This document shows, piece by piece, positions 52,188 through 61,222 of a stretch of 64,000 nt of DNA (positions within the stretch are counted from its first letter, which is position 1; the number at the start of each line of letters is the position of its first letter). The notes under the pieces were generated by a model, which saw only the letters and a program-made list of their open reading frames with translations, searched no databases and was not told where the DNA came from. The position numbers and the translations under genes are program-made. The stretch comes from Paraburkholderia humisilvae (GTDB lineage: Bacteria > Pseudomonadota > Gammaproteobacteria > Burkholderiales > Burkholderiaceae), in assembly GCF_902859855.1 (NCBI RefSeq), contig NZ_CADIKH010000023.1:1-64000 (forward strand), read 5' to 3'.

Positions 52188-54125
52188 ATGAGCGACCGAC
52201 CGCTACCCGCCGCCCGCCGTGCCGCCCGCGCTGATGACGCGCATGGATCGCAGTTCCGCCTGCTGCGCGAGCGGCGTTTCGCGCCGTTTTTCTGGACACA
52301 GTTTCTGGGCGCGATGAATGACAACGTGTTCAAGATCGGTTTCACGTCGCTTGTCACCTATCAGGCCGCGCGTTTTTCCGGCGTGAACGCGGAGACGGCC
52401 GCGTTTCTGATCTCCGCCATCTTCATCCTGCCGTTCGTGCTGTTTTCGGCCACCTCCGGCCAGATCGCGGACAAGTACGACAAGGCGATGCTGACACGCT
52501 TCGTCAAGACCTTCGAGATCGGCGTGATGGTGGTCGGCGGCGCGGGCTTCTGGCTGCACAGCGCGCCGCTGCTGTACCTGTGCACGTTCATGATGGGGGT
52601 GCATTCGACGTTATTCGGCCCGGTCAAATACGCGTATCTGCCGCAGCATCTGGAAAAGCAGGAGCTGGTCGGCGGCAACGGGCTCGTCGAGATGGGCACG
52701 TTTGTCGCGATTCTGCTCGGCACGATCGTCGGCGGTGCGGCTGCGGGCCTTGCGTCGCACGGTGAGGCCATTCTCGCGGGCGGCTGTATCGCGATTGCGG
52801 TGATCGGGCGTGTGGTGTCGGGGTTCGTGCCCGCGTCGAGGCCCGCGCAGCCCTGCCTGCAGATCAACTGGAACCCGGTCAGCGAGACCTGGCGCAATCT
52901 GAAGCTCGCGCGCGAGCAACGGACCGTGTTTCTGAGCCTGCTCGGCATTTCGTGGCTATGGTTTGTCGGCGCGACCTTTCTGTCGTCGTTTTTCCGTTTC
53001 GCGAAGGAGGTGCTTTCCGCGAACCCGGATGTCGTGACCGTGTTGCTCGCGACGTTCTCGATCGGGATCGGCATCGGTTCGCTGATGTGCGAGCGGCTCT
53101 CGAAGCGCCGTATCGAGGTCGGCCTCGTCCCGCTCGGTTCGATCGGCATCAGCGTGTTCGCGATTGACCTGTTCTTCGCGAGCCATGCGCTGCCGAGTGC
53201 GCCGCATCTGCTGTCGGTCGCCGAGTTTGTCGCGGTGCCGGCGCACTGGCGTGTGCTGGCCGATCTGTTTCTGCTGGCGATGTTCGGCGGCTTTTACAGC
53301 GTGCCGCTCTACGCGCTGATTCAGTCGCGCAGCGTGCCGAGCCATCGCGCGCGCATCATCGCGGCGAACAATATCCTGAACTCGCTGTTCATGATCGTAT
53401 CGGCGCTGATGGCGGTCGCGTTGACGTCAGCGGGTGTAGGTATCCCGGGCCTTTTTCTGGTGACGGCGCTGCTGAATGTGGTTGTAGCGATCTATATCTA
53501 CTCGCTGGTGCCGGAGTTTCTGCTGCGCTTTATCGCGTGGCTGCTCGTGCACACGTTCTACCGGATTCGCCTCGTGCACGCCGAGCGTATTCCCGAGGCG
53601 GGCGCGGCGGTGCTGGTCTGCAATCACGTGAGCTATGTCGACGCGATCGTGATCATGGCCGAGAGTCCGCGGCCGATCCGCTTTGTGATGGATCATCGGA
53701 TTTTTCGCACACCGATCGTCGGCTGGCTGTTTCGCGACGCGAAGGCGATTCCGATCGCGCACGCCCATGAGGATGCCGCGCTGCTCGGGCGCGCGTACGA
53801 CGCCTGCGCACAGGCGCTCGCCAACGGGGAACTGGTTTGTATCTTTCCCGAGGGCAAGCTGACCCGAACCGGCGACATCAATCCATTCCGCCATGGCGTC
53901 ACCGAGATCTTGCGCCGCGCGCAGGCGCCTGTCGTGCCGATGGCGCTGTGCGGGCTGTGGGGCAGCGTGTTTTCACGCGACGATGGCGCGCATTGGCCGC
54001 GGCCGGTGCACAAGGGCGTGATGAGCCGGCTCACGCTGGCGGTCGGCGAACCGCTCGACCCAGCGCAGGTGACGCTGGAGGGCTTGCAGCAGATCGTCAC
54101 CGAGTTGCGTGGCGCGCGAAAGTAG
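52188..54125 (+). CDS. MFS transporter fused to a PlsC-type acyltransferase (lysophospholipid recycling)
   Basis: The protein has 645 residues from ATG 52188. Residues about 25-430 are a 12-segment MFS domain of the LplT type (FFWTQFLGAMNDNVFKIGFT; LFSATSGQIADKYDKAMLTR; HSTLFGPVKYAYLPQHLEKQ). Residues about 440-640 are an acyltransferase with the NHxxxxD motif NHVSYVD and the second block VCIFPEGKLTR. In E. coli, LplT flips lysophospholipid inward and Aas re-acylates it; here both steps seem joined in one chain, but the AMP-ligase part of Aas is missing. No good ribosome site is seen; an upstream start at 52098 is possible but unlike the family. Confidence 0.85.
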   Translation: MSDRPLPAARRAARADDAHGSQFRLLRERRFAPFFWTQFLGAMNDNVFKIGFTSLVTYQAARFSGVNAETAAFLISAIFILPFVLFSATSGQIADKYDKAMLTRFVKTFEIGVMVVGGAGFWLHSAPLLYLCTFMMGVHSTLFGPVKYAYLPQHLEKQELVGGNGLVEMGTFVAILLGTIVGGAAAGLASHGEAILAGGCIAIAVIGRVVSGFVPASRPAQPCLQINWNPVSETWRNLKLAREQRTVFLSLLGISWLWFVGATFLSSFFRFAKEVLSANPDVVTVLLATFSIGIGIGSLMCERLSKRRIEVGLVPLGSIGISVFAIDLFFASHALPSAPHLLSVAEFVAVPAHWRVLADLFLLAMFGGFYSVPLYALIQSRSVPSHRARIIAANNILNSLFMIVSALMAVALTSAGVGIPGLFLVTALLNVVVAIYIYSLVPEFLLRFIAWLLVHTFYRIRLVHAERIPEAGAAVLVCNHVSYVDAIVIMAESPRPIRFVMDHRIFRTPIVGWLFRDAKAIPIAHAHEDAALLGRAYDACAQALANGELVCIFPEGKLTRTGDINPFRHGVTEILRRAQAPVVPMALCGLWGSVFSRDDGAHWPRPVHKGVMSRLTLAVGEPLDPAQVTLEGLQQIVTELRGARK

Positions 54126-54284
54126 TGACGCGAACAGGCGGTAAAGCGGGCAAAACCGGCAAGCAAACCAGCGAACGGAGCAACCAGACCGGCACGCGAG
54201 TGAAGGTTGCCGCCCACTGCCAGCGGTTTGCGCGTTCCGGGGCTGGCATAATGACGGTTTCCGGCTTTACTTTGGACGACGCTC

Positions 54285-55385
54285 ATGTCCGGCAACACCC
54301 TCGGTACGCTTTTCACCGTCACGACTTTCGGCGAATCGCACGGTCCCGCGATCGGTTGTGTGATTGACGGCTGCCCACCCGGCATGGCGCTCGTGGAAGC
54401 CGATATCCAGTTCGAACTCGATCGCCGCAAGCCGGGTACGTCGCGTCATGTCACGCAACGCCAGGAAGAAGACAAGGTCGAGATTCTGTCGGGCGTATTC
54501 GAAGGGTGCACCACCGGCGCGCCGATCGCGCTGCTGATTCGCAATACCGACCAGCGCAGCAAGGACTACGGCAACATCGCCGACACGTTCCGCCCCGGCC
54601 ACGCCGATTACACGTACTGGCAAAAGTACGGCATTCGCGACTATCGCGGCGGCGGGCGCTCGTCGGCGCGCCTGACCGCGCCGACCGTCGCCGCTGGCGC
54701 GGTCGCGAAGAAATGGCTGCGCGAGCAGCTGGGCACCGAGATTCGCGGTTATATGGCCGCGCTCGGCGAGATCGACGTGCCGTTCGTCGACTGGGCGCAG
54801 GTGCGCGAGAACCCGTTCTTCGCGCCGAATGCGGACATCGTGCCGCAGCTCGAAGCGTATATGGATGCGCTGCGCAAGGACGGCGATTCGATCGGCGCGC
54901 GTATCAACGTGGTCGCGTCCGGCGTGCCGGTCGGGCTCGGCGAACCGCTGTTCGACCGGCTCGACGCCGACATCGCGCACGCGATGATGGGCATCAACGC
55001 GGTAAAGGGCGTCGAGATCGGCGCGGGCTTCGCCAGCGTCGCGCAACGCGGCTCGGTGCATGGCGACGAACTGACACCCGAAGGCTTCGTCGGCAACCAT
55101 GCGGGCGGCGTGCTCGGCGGCATTTCGACCGGCCAGGACGTCACCGTATCGCTCGCGATCAAACCCACGTCGAGCATCCGTACGCCGCGCCGTTCGATCG
55201 ACAAGGCCGGGCAGCCGGCCATCGTCGAAACGTTCGGGCGGCACGACCCGTGCGTCGGCATTCGCGCTACGCCGATCGCCGAGGCGATGCTCGCGCTGGT
55301 GCTGATCGATCACGCATTGCGGCATCGCGCGCAATGCGGCGATGTGGTCGTCGCGACGCCAAAGATCGCGGCGAGCGCGCCATAA
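54285..55385 (+). CDS. aroC: Chorismate synthase
   Basis: The protein has 366 residues. It makes chorismate from 5-enolpyruvylshikimate-3-phosphate, needing reduced FMN. All signature blocks are present: FGESHGPAIGCVIDGCPPG (about 11-29), YGIRDYRGGGRSSARLTAPT (about 117-136), and the C-terminal VETFGRHDPCVGIRATPIAE (about 315-334), which has the FMN-binding Arg/His residues. A weak ribosome site (GGACGACG) lies before ATG 54285. It may be joined to the MFS gene upstream (159 bp gap). Essential housekeeping gene. Confidence 0.97.
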   Translation: MSGNTLGTLFTVTTFGESHGPAIGCVIDGCPPGMALVEADIQFELDRRKPGTSRHVTQRQEEDKVEILSGVFEGCTTGAPIALLIRNTDQRSKDYGNIADTFRPGHADYTYWQKYGIRDYRGGGRSSARLTAPTVAAGAVAKKWLREQLGTEIRGYMAALGEIDVPFVDWAQVRENPFFAPNADIVPQLEAYMDALRKDGDSIGARINVVASGVPVGLGEPLFDRLDADIAHAMMGINAVKGVEIGAGFASVAQRGSVHGDELTPEGFVGNHAGGVLGGISTGQDVTVSLAIKPTSSIRTPRRSIDKAGQPAIVETFGRHDPCVGIRATPIAEAMLALVLIDHALRHRAQCGDVVVATPKIAASAP

Positions 55386-55483
55386 CCGTGCGCTAACGAC
55401 GCGCGGTCGACGGTCTGCCGGATCGGCTGGCCGTCGGACCGACGCGCGACCCCACACCGATTTTCCGTACGTGGAGCACACGA

Positions 55484-56959
55484 ATGACAGACTCCACACC
55501 TTCCAGCGCCGCCCCATTGGCGCAACTCCGTGCGCGCGTAGAGGCGCCGACCGCGGTGGCTGCCGACTGGCTCGCGTACGGCAACGCGCTACTCGCGCAA
55601 GCCGGGCGCGACACACAGCGCTTGTGTGACGCGCTGAACGCGCTGGTGCGCGCGTGGCGACTCGACGCATCGAGCGACCCTGCGCTATTGCCGACGATTG
55701 CGCAGACCGCGTTTATCGTGCGCGACTGGTCGCTCGTCGAATCGGCGACGGCCTTGCTGCTCGCGCGCGATCCCGCCGATGCGAACGCGCTCGTCTGGCG
55801 CGCGGCCGCGGCTCAGCAACGCGACGATTTCATCGAGTCCGAGCGCTTGCTGCTCGAAGCCGCGCGCGTCGCGCCGAACAATCCGGTGGTGCTGCACAAG
55901 CTTGCGTTGTGCATCAAGGAGCAGGCACGCTTTGCGGAGGCTGAAGCGCTATTGCGCCGCGTGCTCGAACTGTCGCCGCAGAGCCCGCATGCGCTATTCG
56001 ATCTGGCGGAGCTCGAGATCCGCGCGGGCCGCTTCGCGCAAGGATGGCCGCATTACGAAGCGCGTTTGACGTTCGACGACGGCATCGACAACGCGCAACA
56101 GGCGCTCGCGGCAATCAGCCCGCATTGGCGCGGCGAGTCGCTCGCGGGCAAGACGCTCGTCGTGTACGGCGAGCAGGGCCATGGCGACTGCCTGTGGGCG
56201 GTGCGCTTCCTGCCGCATGTCGCGCAACGCGCGCGCGAACAGGGCGGTCGCGTGATTTTCGGCCATGAAGGGCCGCTGCGCGCGTTGTTCGAGCGCATGC
56301 TTCCCGCCGATGTTGCGCTGGAAACCCGCCTCGACACGCATCCCGACTTCCACTGCGGACTGATGAGCCTGCCGCTGCATCTCGGCATACACGATGCGGC
56401 CGGATGGGCGCAACCGTATCTGAGCGCAGACCCGGTGCGCATCGATGCGTGGCGCCAGTATGTCGTTGCGGCGGCAACCAACGGTCAATGCCGCGTCGGG
56501 CTTGTCTGGAACGGTAATCCCGCGCATATCCGCGATGTGCGCCGTTCCGTGCCCATCGAGCAACTCGGGCCGCTGCTCGAGGTCGGCGGCGTCACATGGT
56601 TTGCGCTGTCGCCAAGGCGTGCGGTGACGGTTGAGCAATGGCGCGCGCACGGCATGAACATCGTCGACCCGACCGGGCACTTCACGGCCGGCTTCGACGA
56701 TGTCGCCGCGTTGCTGATGAACCTCGACCTTGTCGTGACGATCGACAGTGGTCCTGCGCATCTGGCCGGCGCCCTCGGCGTTCCGACCTGTCTGATGATC
56801 GATCGCGTGTCCGCGTGGTTCTGGGGCAGTGAAACGCAAAGCACGCCGTGGTATGGCTCGATCGAGCTATACCGGCAGCCTACGGTCGGCGCGTGGGCGC
56901 CGGTGATCGGGCAGGTAAGAGCGAGAATCGAAACGCTGGCCGCTACGCGCGGGGATTAA
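55484..56959 (+). CDS. TPR protein with a C-terminal glycosyltransferase-9-like domain
   Basis: The protein has 491 residues. The first 220 are tetratricopeptide-type helical repeats (DWSLVESATALLLARDPADA; DDFIESERLLLEAARVAPNN; ARFAEAEALLRRVLELSPQS). The rest is a GT-B-like domain with VVYGEQGHGDCLWAVRFLPH (about 226-245), VGLVWNGNPAHIRDVRRS (about 336-353), and VVTIDSGPAHLAGALGVPTC (about 413-432), the last typical of glycosyltransferase family 9. GGAG precedes ATG 55484. The likely role is glycan transfer or protein glycosylation; the acceptor is not known. Confidence 0.85.
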   Translation: MTDSTPSSAAPLAQLRARVEAPTAVAADWLAYGNALLAQAGRDTQRLCDALNALVRAWRLDASSDPALLPTIAQTAFIVRDWSLVESATALLLARDPADANALVWRAAAAQQRDDFIESERLLLEAARVAPNNPVVLHKLALCIKEQARFAEAEALLRRVLELSPQSPHALFDLAELEIRAGRFAQGWPHYEARLTFDDGIDNAQQALAAISPHWRGESLAGKTLVVYGEQGHGDCLWAVRFLPHVAQRAREQGGRVIFGHEGPLRALFERMLPADVALETRLDTHPDFHCGLMSLPLHLGIHDAAGWAQPYLSADPVRIDAWRQYVVAAATNGQCRVGLVWNGNPAHIRDVRRSVPIEQLGPLLEVGGVTWFALSPRRAVTVEQWRAHGMNIVDPTGHFTAGFDDVAALLMNLDLVVTIDSGPAHLAGALGVPTCLMIDRVSAWFWGSETQSTPWYGSIELYRQPTVGAWAPVIGQVRARIETLAATRGD

Positions 56960-56992
56960 CGCAACCCCTCGCACGGTGACGTGCCGCCAACA

Positions 56993-57022
56993 GAAAGCGC
57001 CGCTTCAAGCGGCGCTTTCATC
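56993..57022. terminator. Bidirectional intrinsic terminator
   Basis: GAAAGCGCCGC (56993-57003), loop TTCAA, GCGGCGCTTTC (57009-57019), with T/A flanks on both strands. It lies between the TPR/GT gene and the convergent ETF-QO gene. Confidence 0.8.
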
Positions 57023-57071
57023 TCCAGTGGCGCATGCAATGCATGCTTGCACGTCGCAGGCGTGCACGGCA

Positions 57072-58745
57072 TCACATATTCGGATAATTCGGCCCGCCGC
57101 CGCCTTCAGGCGTGACCCACACGATATTCTGCGTCGGGTCCTTGATGTCGCAGGTCTTGCAGTGCACGCAGTTCTGCGCGTTGATCACGAGATGCTCGTT
57201 GCCGTCGTCGCCTTTGACGAACTCATAGACCGCGGCGGGGCAATAGCGGCTCTCCGGTCCCGCATAGGTCCTGAAGTTGATATTGACCGGCACCGACGGG
57301 TCTTTCAGCGTCAGGTGCGCAGGCTGGTTTTCCTCGTGATTCGTGTTCGAGATGAACACCGACGACAGCCGGTCGAAGGTCAGCTTGCCGTCCGGCTTCG
57401 GGTAGGGGATCGGCTTGCATTCGGCGGCGGGCTTCAGCATCTCGTGGTCCCAATGCTGATGATGCAGCGTCCACGGCACATTGCCGCCGAACACCTTCTG
57501 CTCGATCCCGACCATCAGCGTGCCGAGATAAAGACCTTTGCTCATCCACTGCTTGAAATTGCGCGCACGGTGCAGTTCGCCATGCAACCACGATTGCTTG
57601 AACGCGTCCGGATACGCGGTCAGTTCGTCACCCTGACGACCCGCTTGCAGTGCGTCGAACGCGGCCTGCGCGGCAAGCATGCCGGACTTGATCGCCGCGT
57701 GGCTACCCTTGATACGCGACGCGTTCAGAAAGCCCGCGTCGTCACCGACCAGCGCACCGCCCGGAAATACGAGCTTCGGCAGCGACAGCAGCCCGCCCGC
57801 GGTGATCGCGCGCGCGCCGTACGATACGCGCCTGCCGCCGTCGAGAAACGCGCGGATCGACGGATGCGTCTTATAGCGCTGGAACTCCTCGAACGGCGAC
57901 AGATACGGATTCGTATAGCCTAGCCCAACGACAAAACCCACCATCACCTGGTTATGGTCGATGTGATAGAGGAACGAGCCGCCGTAGGTCTGCGAGTCGA
58001 GCGGCCAGCCGGCGGTGTGGATCACGAGGCCGGGCTTGTGCTTCGCCGGGTCGATCTCCCACAGTTCCTTGATGCCGATTCCGTACACCTGCGGGTCGGC
58101 GCCGTCGCGCAGCTTGAACTGGTCTTGCAACTGCCGGCCGAGGTGCCCGCGCGCGCCTTCGCAAAAGAGCGTGTATTTTGCGTGCAACTCCATGCCGAGT
58201 TGGAAATTTTCGGTCGGCTGACCATCCTTGCCGACGCCCAGATTGCCGGTCACGACGCCCTTGACCGAGCCGTCGTCGCCGTATAGCACGTCGGCGGCCG
58301 GGAAGCCCGGAAAGATTTCGACGCCGAGCGCTTCGGCCTGTTGCCCAAGCCAGCGCGTGACGTTCGCGAGGCTGATCACATAATTGCCATGATTCTTGAA
58401 GTTATCGGGCAGCGCCCAGTTAGGCACCGTGGTCGCGCCCGTTTCGGTCAGGAACAGGAACCGGTCTTCGCTCACCTCCACGGTAAGCGGCGCGCCTTTT
58501 TCCTTCCAGTCCGGCATCAGTTCGTTGAGCGCGCGCGGATCCATGACCGCACCCGACAGGATATGAGCCCCGATCTCCGATCCCTTTTCGAGCACGCAGA
58601 CGCCCAGTTCGGCACCCTTTTCCTGCGCGAGCTGCTTGAGCCGGATGGCCGCGGCAAGCCCGGCTGGCCCGCCGCCGACGATCACGACGTCGTATTCCAT
58701 CGACTCGCGCGGGCCATACTGCTCGATGAGACTTGCGGGGGTCAT
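57072..58745 (-). CDS. Electron-transfer flavoprotein-ubiquinone oxidoreductase
   Basis: The protein has 557 residues, normal for ETF-QO. It passes electrons from reduced ETF (from fatty-acid and amino-acid oxidation) to ubiquinone at the inner membrane. The FAD motif is VVIVGGGPAGLAAAIRLKQL (about 20-39). The C-terminal part carries the [4Fe-4S] cysteines (CVHCKTCDIKDP, about 530-541, plus the upstream YCPAAVYEF). No etf genes are next to it in this window. It is divergent from the SDR gene, with a 233-bp gap between them. Confidence 0.95.
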   Translation of the reverse strand: MTPASLIEQYGPRESMEYDVVIVGGGPAGLAAAIRLKQLAQEKGAELGVCVLEKGSEIGAHILSGAVMDPRALNELMPDWKEKGAPLTVEVSEDRFLFLTETGATTVPNWALPDNFKNHGNYVISLANVTRWLGQQAEALGVEIFPGFPAADVLYGDDGSVKGVVTGNLGVGKDGQPTENFQLGMELHAKYTLFCEGARGHLGRQLQDQFKLRDGADPQVYGIGIKELWEIDPAKHKPGLVIHTAGWPLDSQTYGGSFLYHIDHNQVMVGFVVGLGYTNPYLSPFEEFQRYKTHPSIRAFLDGGRRVSYGARAITAGGLLSLPKLVFPGGALVGDDAGFLNASRIKGSHAAIKSGMLAAQAAFDALQAGRQGDELTAYPDAFKQSWLHGELHRARNFKQWMSKGLYLGTLMVGIEQKVFGGNVPWTLHHQHWDHEMLKPAAECKPIPYPKPDGKLTFDRLSSVFISNTNHEENQPAHLTLKDPSVPVNINFRTYAGPESRYCPAAVYEFVKGDDGNEHLVINAQNCVHCKTCDIKDPTQNIVWVTPEGGGGPNYPNM

Positions 58746-58978
58746 TGAAACTCCTCTTGCCGTTAGAATGCTCTTTTCGGGATCGTATTGTGGGCGAACG
58801 GTCCCGGCGCTGCAACCGGATGCAACGTCATTAGGACGATCGTACTATTATTCGGCCTCGGCTCGACAGTGTATGCCGACATGCCACGCGACGGGCAGAC
58901 GCGTGGTTCGCGCTGCTCACGCGCTAGTGTGCGCCGCCGCGGCGCCCGGGCCGCTCCAACGAAACAAGGAAAACCACG

Positions 58979-59758
58979 ATGGGCCGTTCGATCAATCTGG
59001 AAGGCAAGGTCGCGCTGATTACCGGCGCGTCCACTGGGCTTGGCAAGCGGTTCGCACAAGTGTTGTCGCAGGCTGGCGCGAAGGTCGTGCTGGCAAGCCG
59101 CCGCATCGAGCGCCTGAAGGAGCTGCGCGCGGAAATCGAAGCCTCGGGCGGGGCGGCGCACGTCGTGTCGCTCGACGTCACCGACTATCAAAGCATCAAG
59201 GCCGCGGTCGCGCATGCGGAAACCGAGGCCGGCACGATCGACATTCTGGTCAACAACTCCGGCGTGTCGACCACGCAGCGGCTGGCGGAAGTGACGCCCG
59301 CCGACTTCGAGTACGTGTTCGATACGAACACGCGCGGCGCGTTTTTCGTCGCGCAGGAAGTCGCGAAGCGCATGATCATGCGCGGCGCGGGCAGCGGCGG
59401 CAAGCCGCCGTACCGGATCATCAATATCGCGTCGATGGCCGGGCTGCGGGTGCTGCCGCAAATCGGTCTGTACGCGATGAGCAAGGCGGCGGTCGTTCAT
59501 ATGACGAAGGCGATGGCGCAGGAGTGGGGCCGGCATGGCATCAATGTGAACGCGATCTGCCCAGGCTACATCGAAACCGAGATGAACCACCATCACTGGT
59601 CGACTGAACAGGGCCAGAAACTGGTCTCGATGCTGCCGCGCCACCGCGTCGGCAAGCCCGACGACCTCGACGGCCTGTTGCTGCTGCTCGCCGCCGACGA
59701 GTCTCAATTCATCAACGGCTCGATCATCGCCGCCGACGACGGGTTCGGCCTGTCGTAA
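58979..59758 (+). CDS. SDR-family oxidoreductase
   Basis: The protein has 259 residues. AAGGAAA precedes ATG 58979. The NAD(P)-binding motif is TGASTGLGKRFA (TGxxxGxG, about 15-26), then NNSG (about 91), the catalytic Ser in NIASMAG and the YxxxK motif YAMSK (about 164-168). It has a classical Rossmann fold and is probably a 3-oxoacyl or 3-hydroxyacyl dehydrogenase. The thioesterase gene follows 89 bp later on the same strand and next to ETF-QO, pointing to acyl-CoA metabolism (inference). Confidence 0.92.
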   Translation: MGRSINLEGKVALITGASTGLGKRFAQVLSQAGAKVVLASRRIERLKELRAEIEASGGAAHVVSLDVTDYQSIKAAVAHAETEAGTIDILVNNSGVSTTQRLAEVTPADFEYVFDTNTRGAFFVAQEVAKRMIMRGAGSGGKPPYRIINIASMAGLRVLPQIGLYAMSKAAVVHMTKAMAQEWGRHGINVNAICPGYIETEMNHHHWSTEQGQKLVSMLPRHRVGKPDDLDGLLLLLAADESQFINGSIIAADDGFGLS

Positions 59759-59847
59759 GGCATTTCGTTTCGGCGCCGCCGCGCGCCTGGCGTGGCCGTG
59801 ATCATGGAATGACCGCGGCCGCGTCCGCTTTACCCTGGAAGAGTCTG

Positions 59848-60282
59848 ATGAACGATTACCACGCAGTATTCGAAATGTCGCTGCCGATCCGTTGGGGCGA
59901 CATGGACGCATTCGGCCATGTGAACAACACCGTTTACTTTCGCTACATGGAGCAGGTGCGGATCAGCTGGTTCGAGCATGCCGGTCTGTTGCAACTGAGG
60001 CCTGATGGCGAGGGGCCGGTGATCGTCAATGCGTCGATGGAATTCCTGAAACAGCTGCAATACCCGGGTGATGTGATCGGCAAAATGTCGGTCGGCACGC
60101 CGGGCCGCAGCAGCTTCGATACGGGCTTCATCCTGATGCGCGCCGACGATCCGCATACGGTCTATGCGCGCGGCAATGCGCGCTGCGTGTGGGTCGACTA
60201 CAAGGCGGGCAAGTCGGTGCCGATGCCCGACAGTCTGCGCGCGGTGATCGAGAATGCACCGCTTGCGCAAGCGGCTGCGTAA
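59848..60282 (+). CDS. Acyl-CoA thioesterase, hot-dog fold (4HBT family)
   Basis: The protein has 144 residues. ATG 59848 is chosen because GGAAGAG lies 4 bases upstream; an in-frame ATG at 59809 has no ribosome site. The motif RWGDMDAFGHVNNTVYFRYM (about 15-34) holds the catalytic Asp and the surrounding helix of 4-hydroxybenzoyl-CoA-thioesterase-like proteins. It hydrolyses acyl-CoA; chain length unknown. Likely co-transcribed with the SDR gene. Confidence 0.9.
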   Translation: MNDYHAVFEMSLPIRWGDMDAFGHVNNTVYFRYMEQVRISWFEHAGLLQLRPDGEGPVIVNASMEFLKQLQYPGDVIGKMSVGTPGRSSFDTGFILMRADDPHTVYARGNARCVWVDYKAGKSVPMPDSLRAVIENAPLAQAAA

Positions 60283-60350
60283 GAGGACAAGTTCGTCGTC
60301 ACGGTTGGGCTTCGTTGTCGTGAGTCGGTGTCCTGGCCCGATGCGCTGGG

Positions 60351-60896
60351 TCAATGTCCCAACAGCCGCTGTAATAGCTCAGTCGCGTTGCATGTATCGT
60401 ATTTGCGCATCAGCCGCGCGCGGTACACGTCGACCGTGCGTGAGCTGATGTCGAGTATCCGGCCGATCTGCTTGCTGGTCTTGCCGGTCACGAGCTGCGC
60501 GGCGATCTCCCGCTCGCGCGGCGTCAATTCGATCGCGACGCGTCGCGTCGCGCTCAGATCCTCGAAAGTCCAGACGCCTGCCGCGTGCGGATCGGTGCGC
60601 TCGAGCGAGCGGCCGGTTACGTGGCACCAGAACAGCTCGCCGTTCGCGCGCTTCATGATGCGGTCGTCCGCGTAGCTGCCCTGCGCGGTCATGATCGGCG
60701 GAATGCGCGCACCGATCCGCTCGAACTCGTCGGCCGACGGATACAGCACCTGAAACGACTGGCCAAGCAGCGCCTCGCGTGTGCAGCCGAAGATCGATGC
60801 GAGCGCGTCGTTGCAGTCTTCGATCACGCGCGCGCGCGAAAGCACAAGGCCGATCGGCGCGAGATGGAAGGCGGTTTGGTAGTCCAGGGCGGGCAT
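60351..60896 (-). CDS. PAS-LuxR transcriptional regulator
   Basis: The protein has 181 residues from ATG 60896 (MPALDYQTAFHLAPIGLVLS). An N-terminal PAS domain (about 6-115, EDCNDALASIFGCTREALLG then DDRIMKRANGELFWCHVTGR) is joined to a LuxR-type HTH at the C-terminus: ELTPREREIAAQLVTGKTSK, then QIGRILDISSRTVDVYRARL (about 124-165). There is no receiver domain, so it senses a ligand or redox state directly. It is divergent from the CoA-transferase operon and probably controls it (inference from position). The gap between holds AATAC-TTAT-GTATT (60909-60922), a candidate binding site. Confidence 0.88.
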   Translation of the reverse strand: MPALDYQTAFHLAPIGLVLSRARVIEDCNDALASIFGCTREALLGQSFQVLYPSADEFERIGARIPPIMTAQGSYADDRIMKRANGELFWCHVTGRSLERTDPHAAGVWTFEDLSATRRVAIELTPREREIAAQLVTGKTSKQIGRILDISSRTVDVYRARLMRKYDTCNATELLQRLLGH

Positions 60897-60908
60897 GAAT
60901 GCGGTACG

Positions 60909-60922
60909 AATACTTATGTATT
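60909..60922. promoter_or_regulatory. Inverted repeat upstream of the PAS-LuxR gene
   Basis: AATAC, 4-base centre TTAT, GTATT, followed by a further GTATT at 60928-60932. It lies in an AT-rich island 13 bp upstream of the regulator start; a possible autoregulatory site. The rest of the 60897-61222 gap shows nothing definite. Confidence 0.35.
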
Positions 60923-61222
60923 TTTGCGTATTGTGCCGTAATGGGCGGGCGTCGTACCCTTTGCCCATCAAAACGTAAGTCGCGGCAGCAGGCGGGCGGT
61001 TACCCGGTTCTTCGTTATGCGCGTTGTTATCCGCTTGTCAGGACGACACTTCAGCTTCGGCTGGTCGCGGATGTCCGAGCAGTTTGTACTGCGCTTGCTG
61101 CCAGTGACTAGAATGACGGTGCGGGCATTGCCCGTTGCGCGTCGATTGGATCGCATTCGTTGCGCGTGGAAGAAAAAGCATCGGGTCGATTCTGGGTTTC
61201 CATTCAAGGAAGGGACATATTG

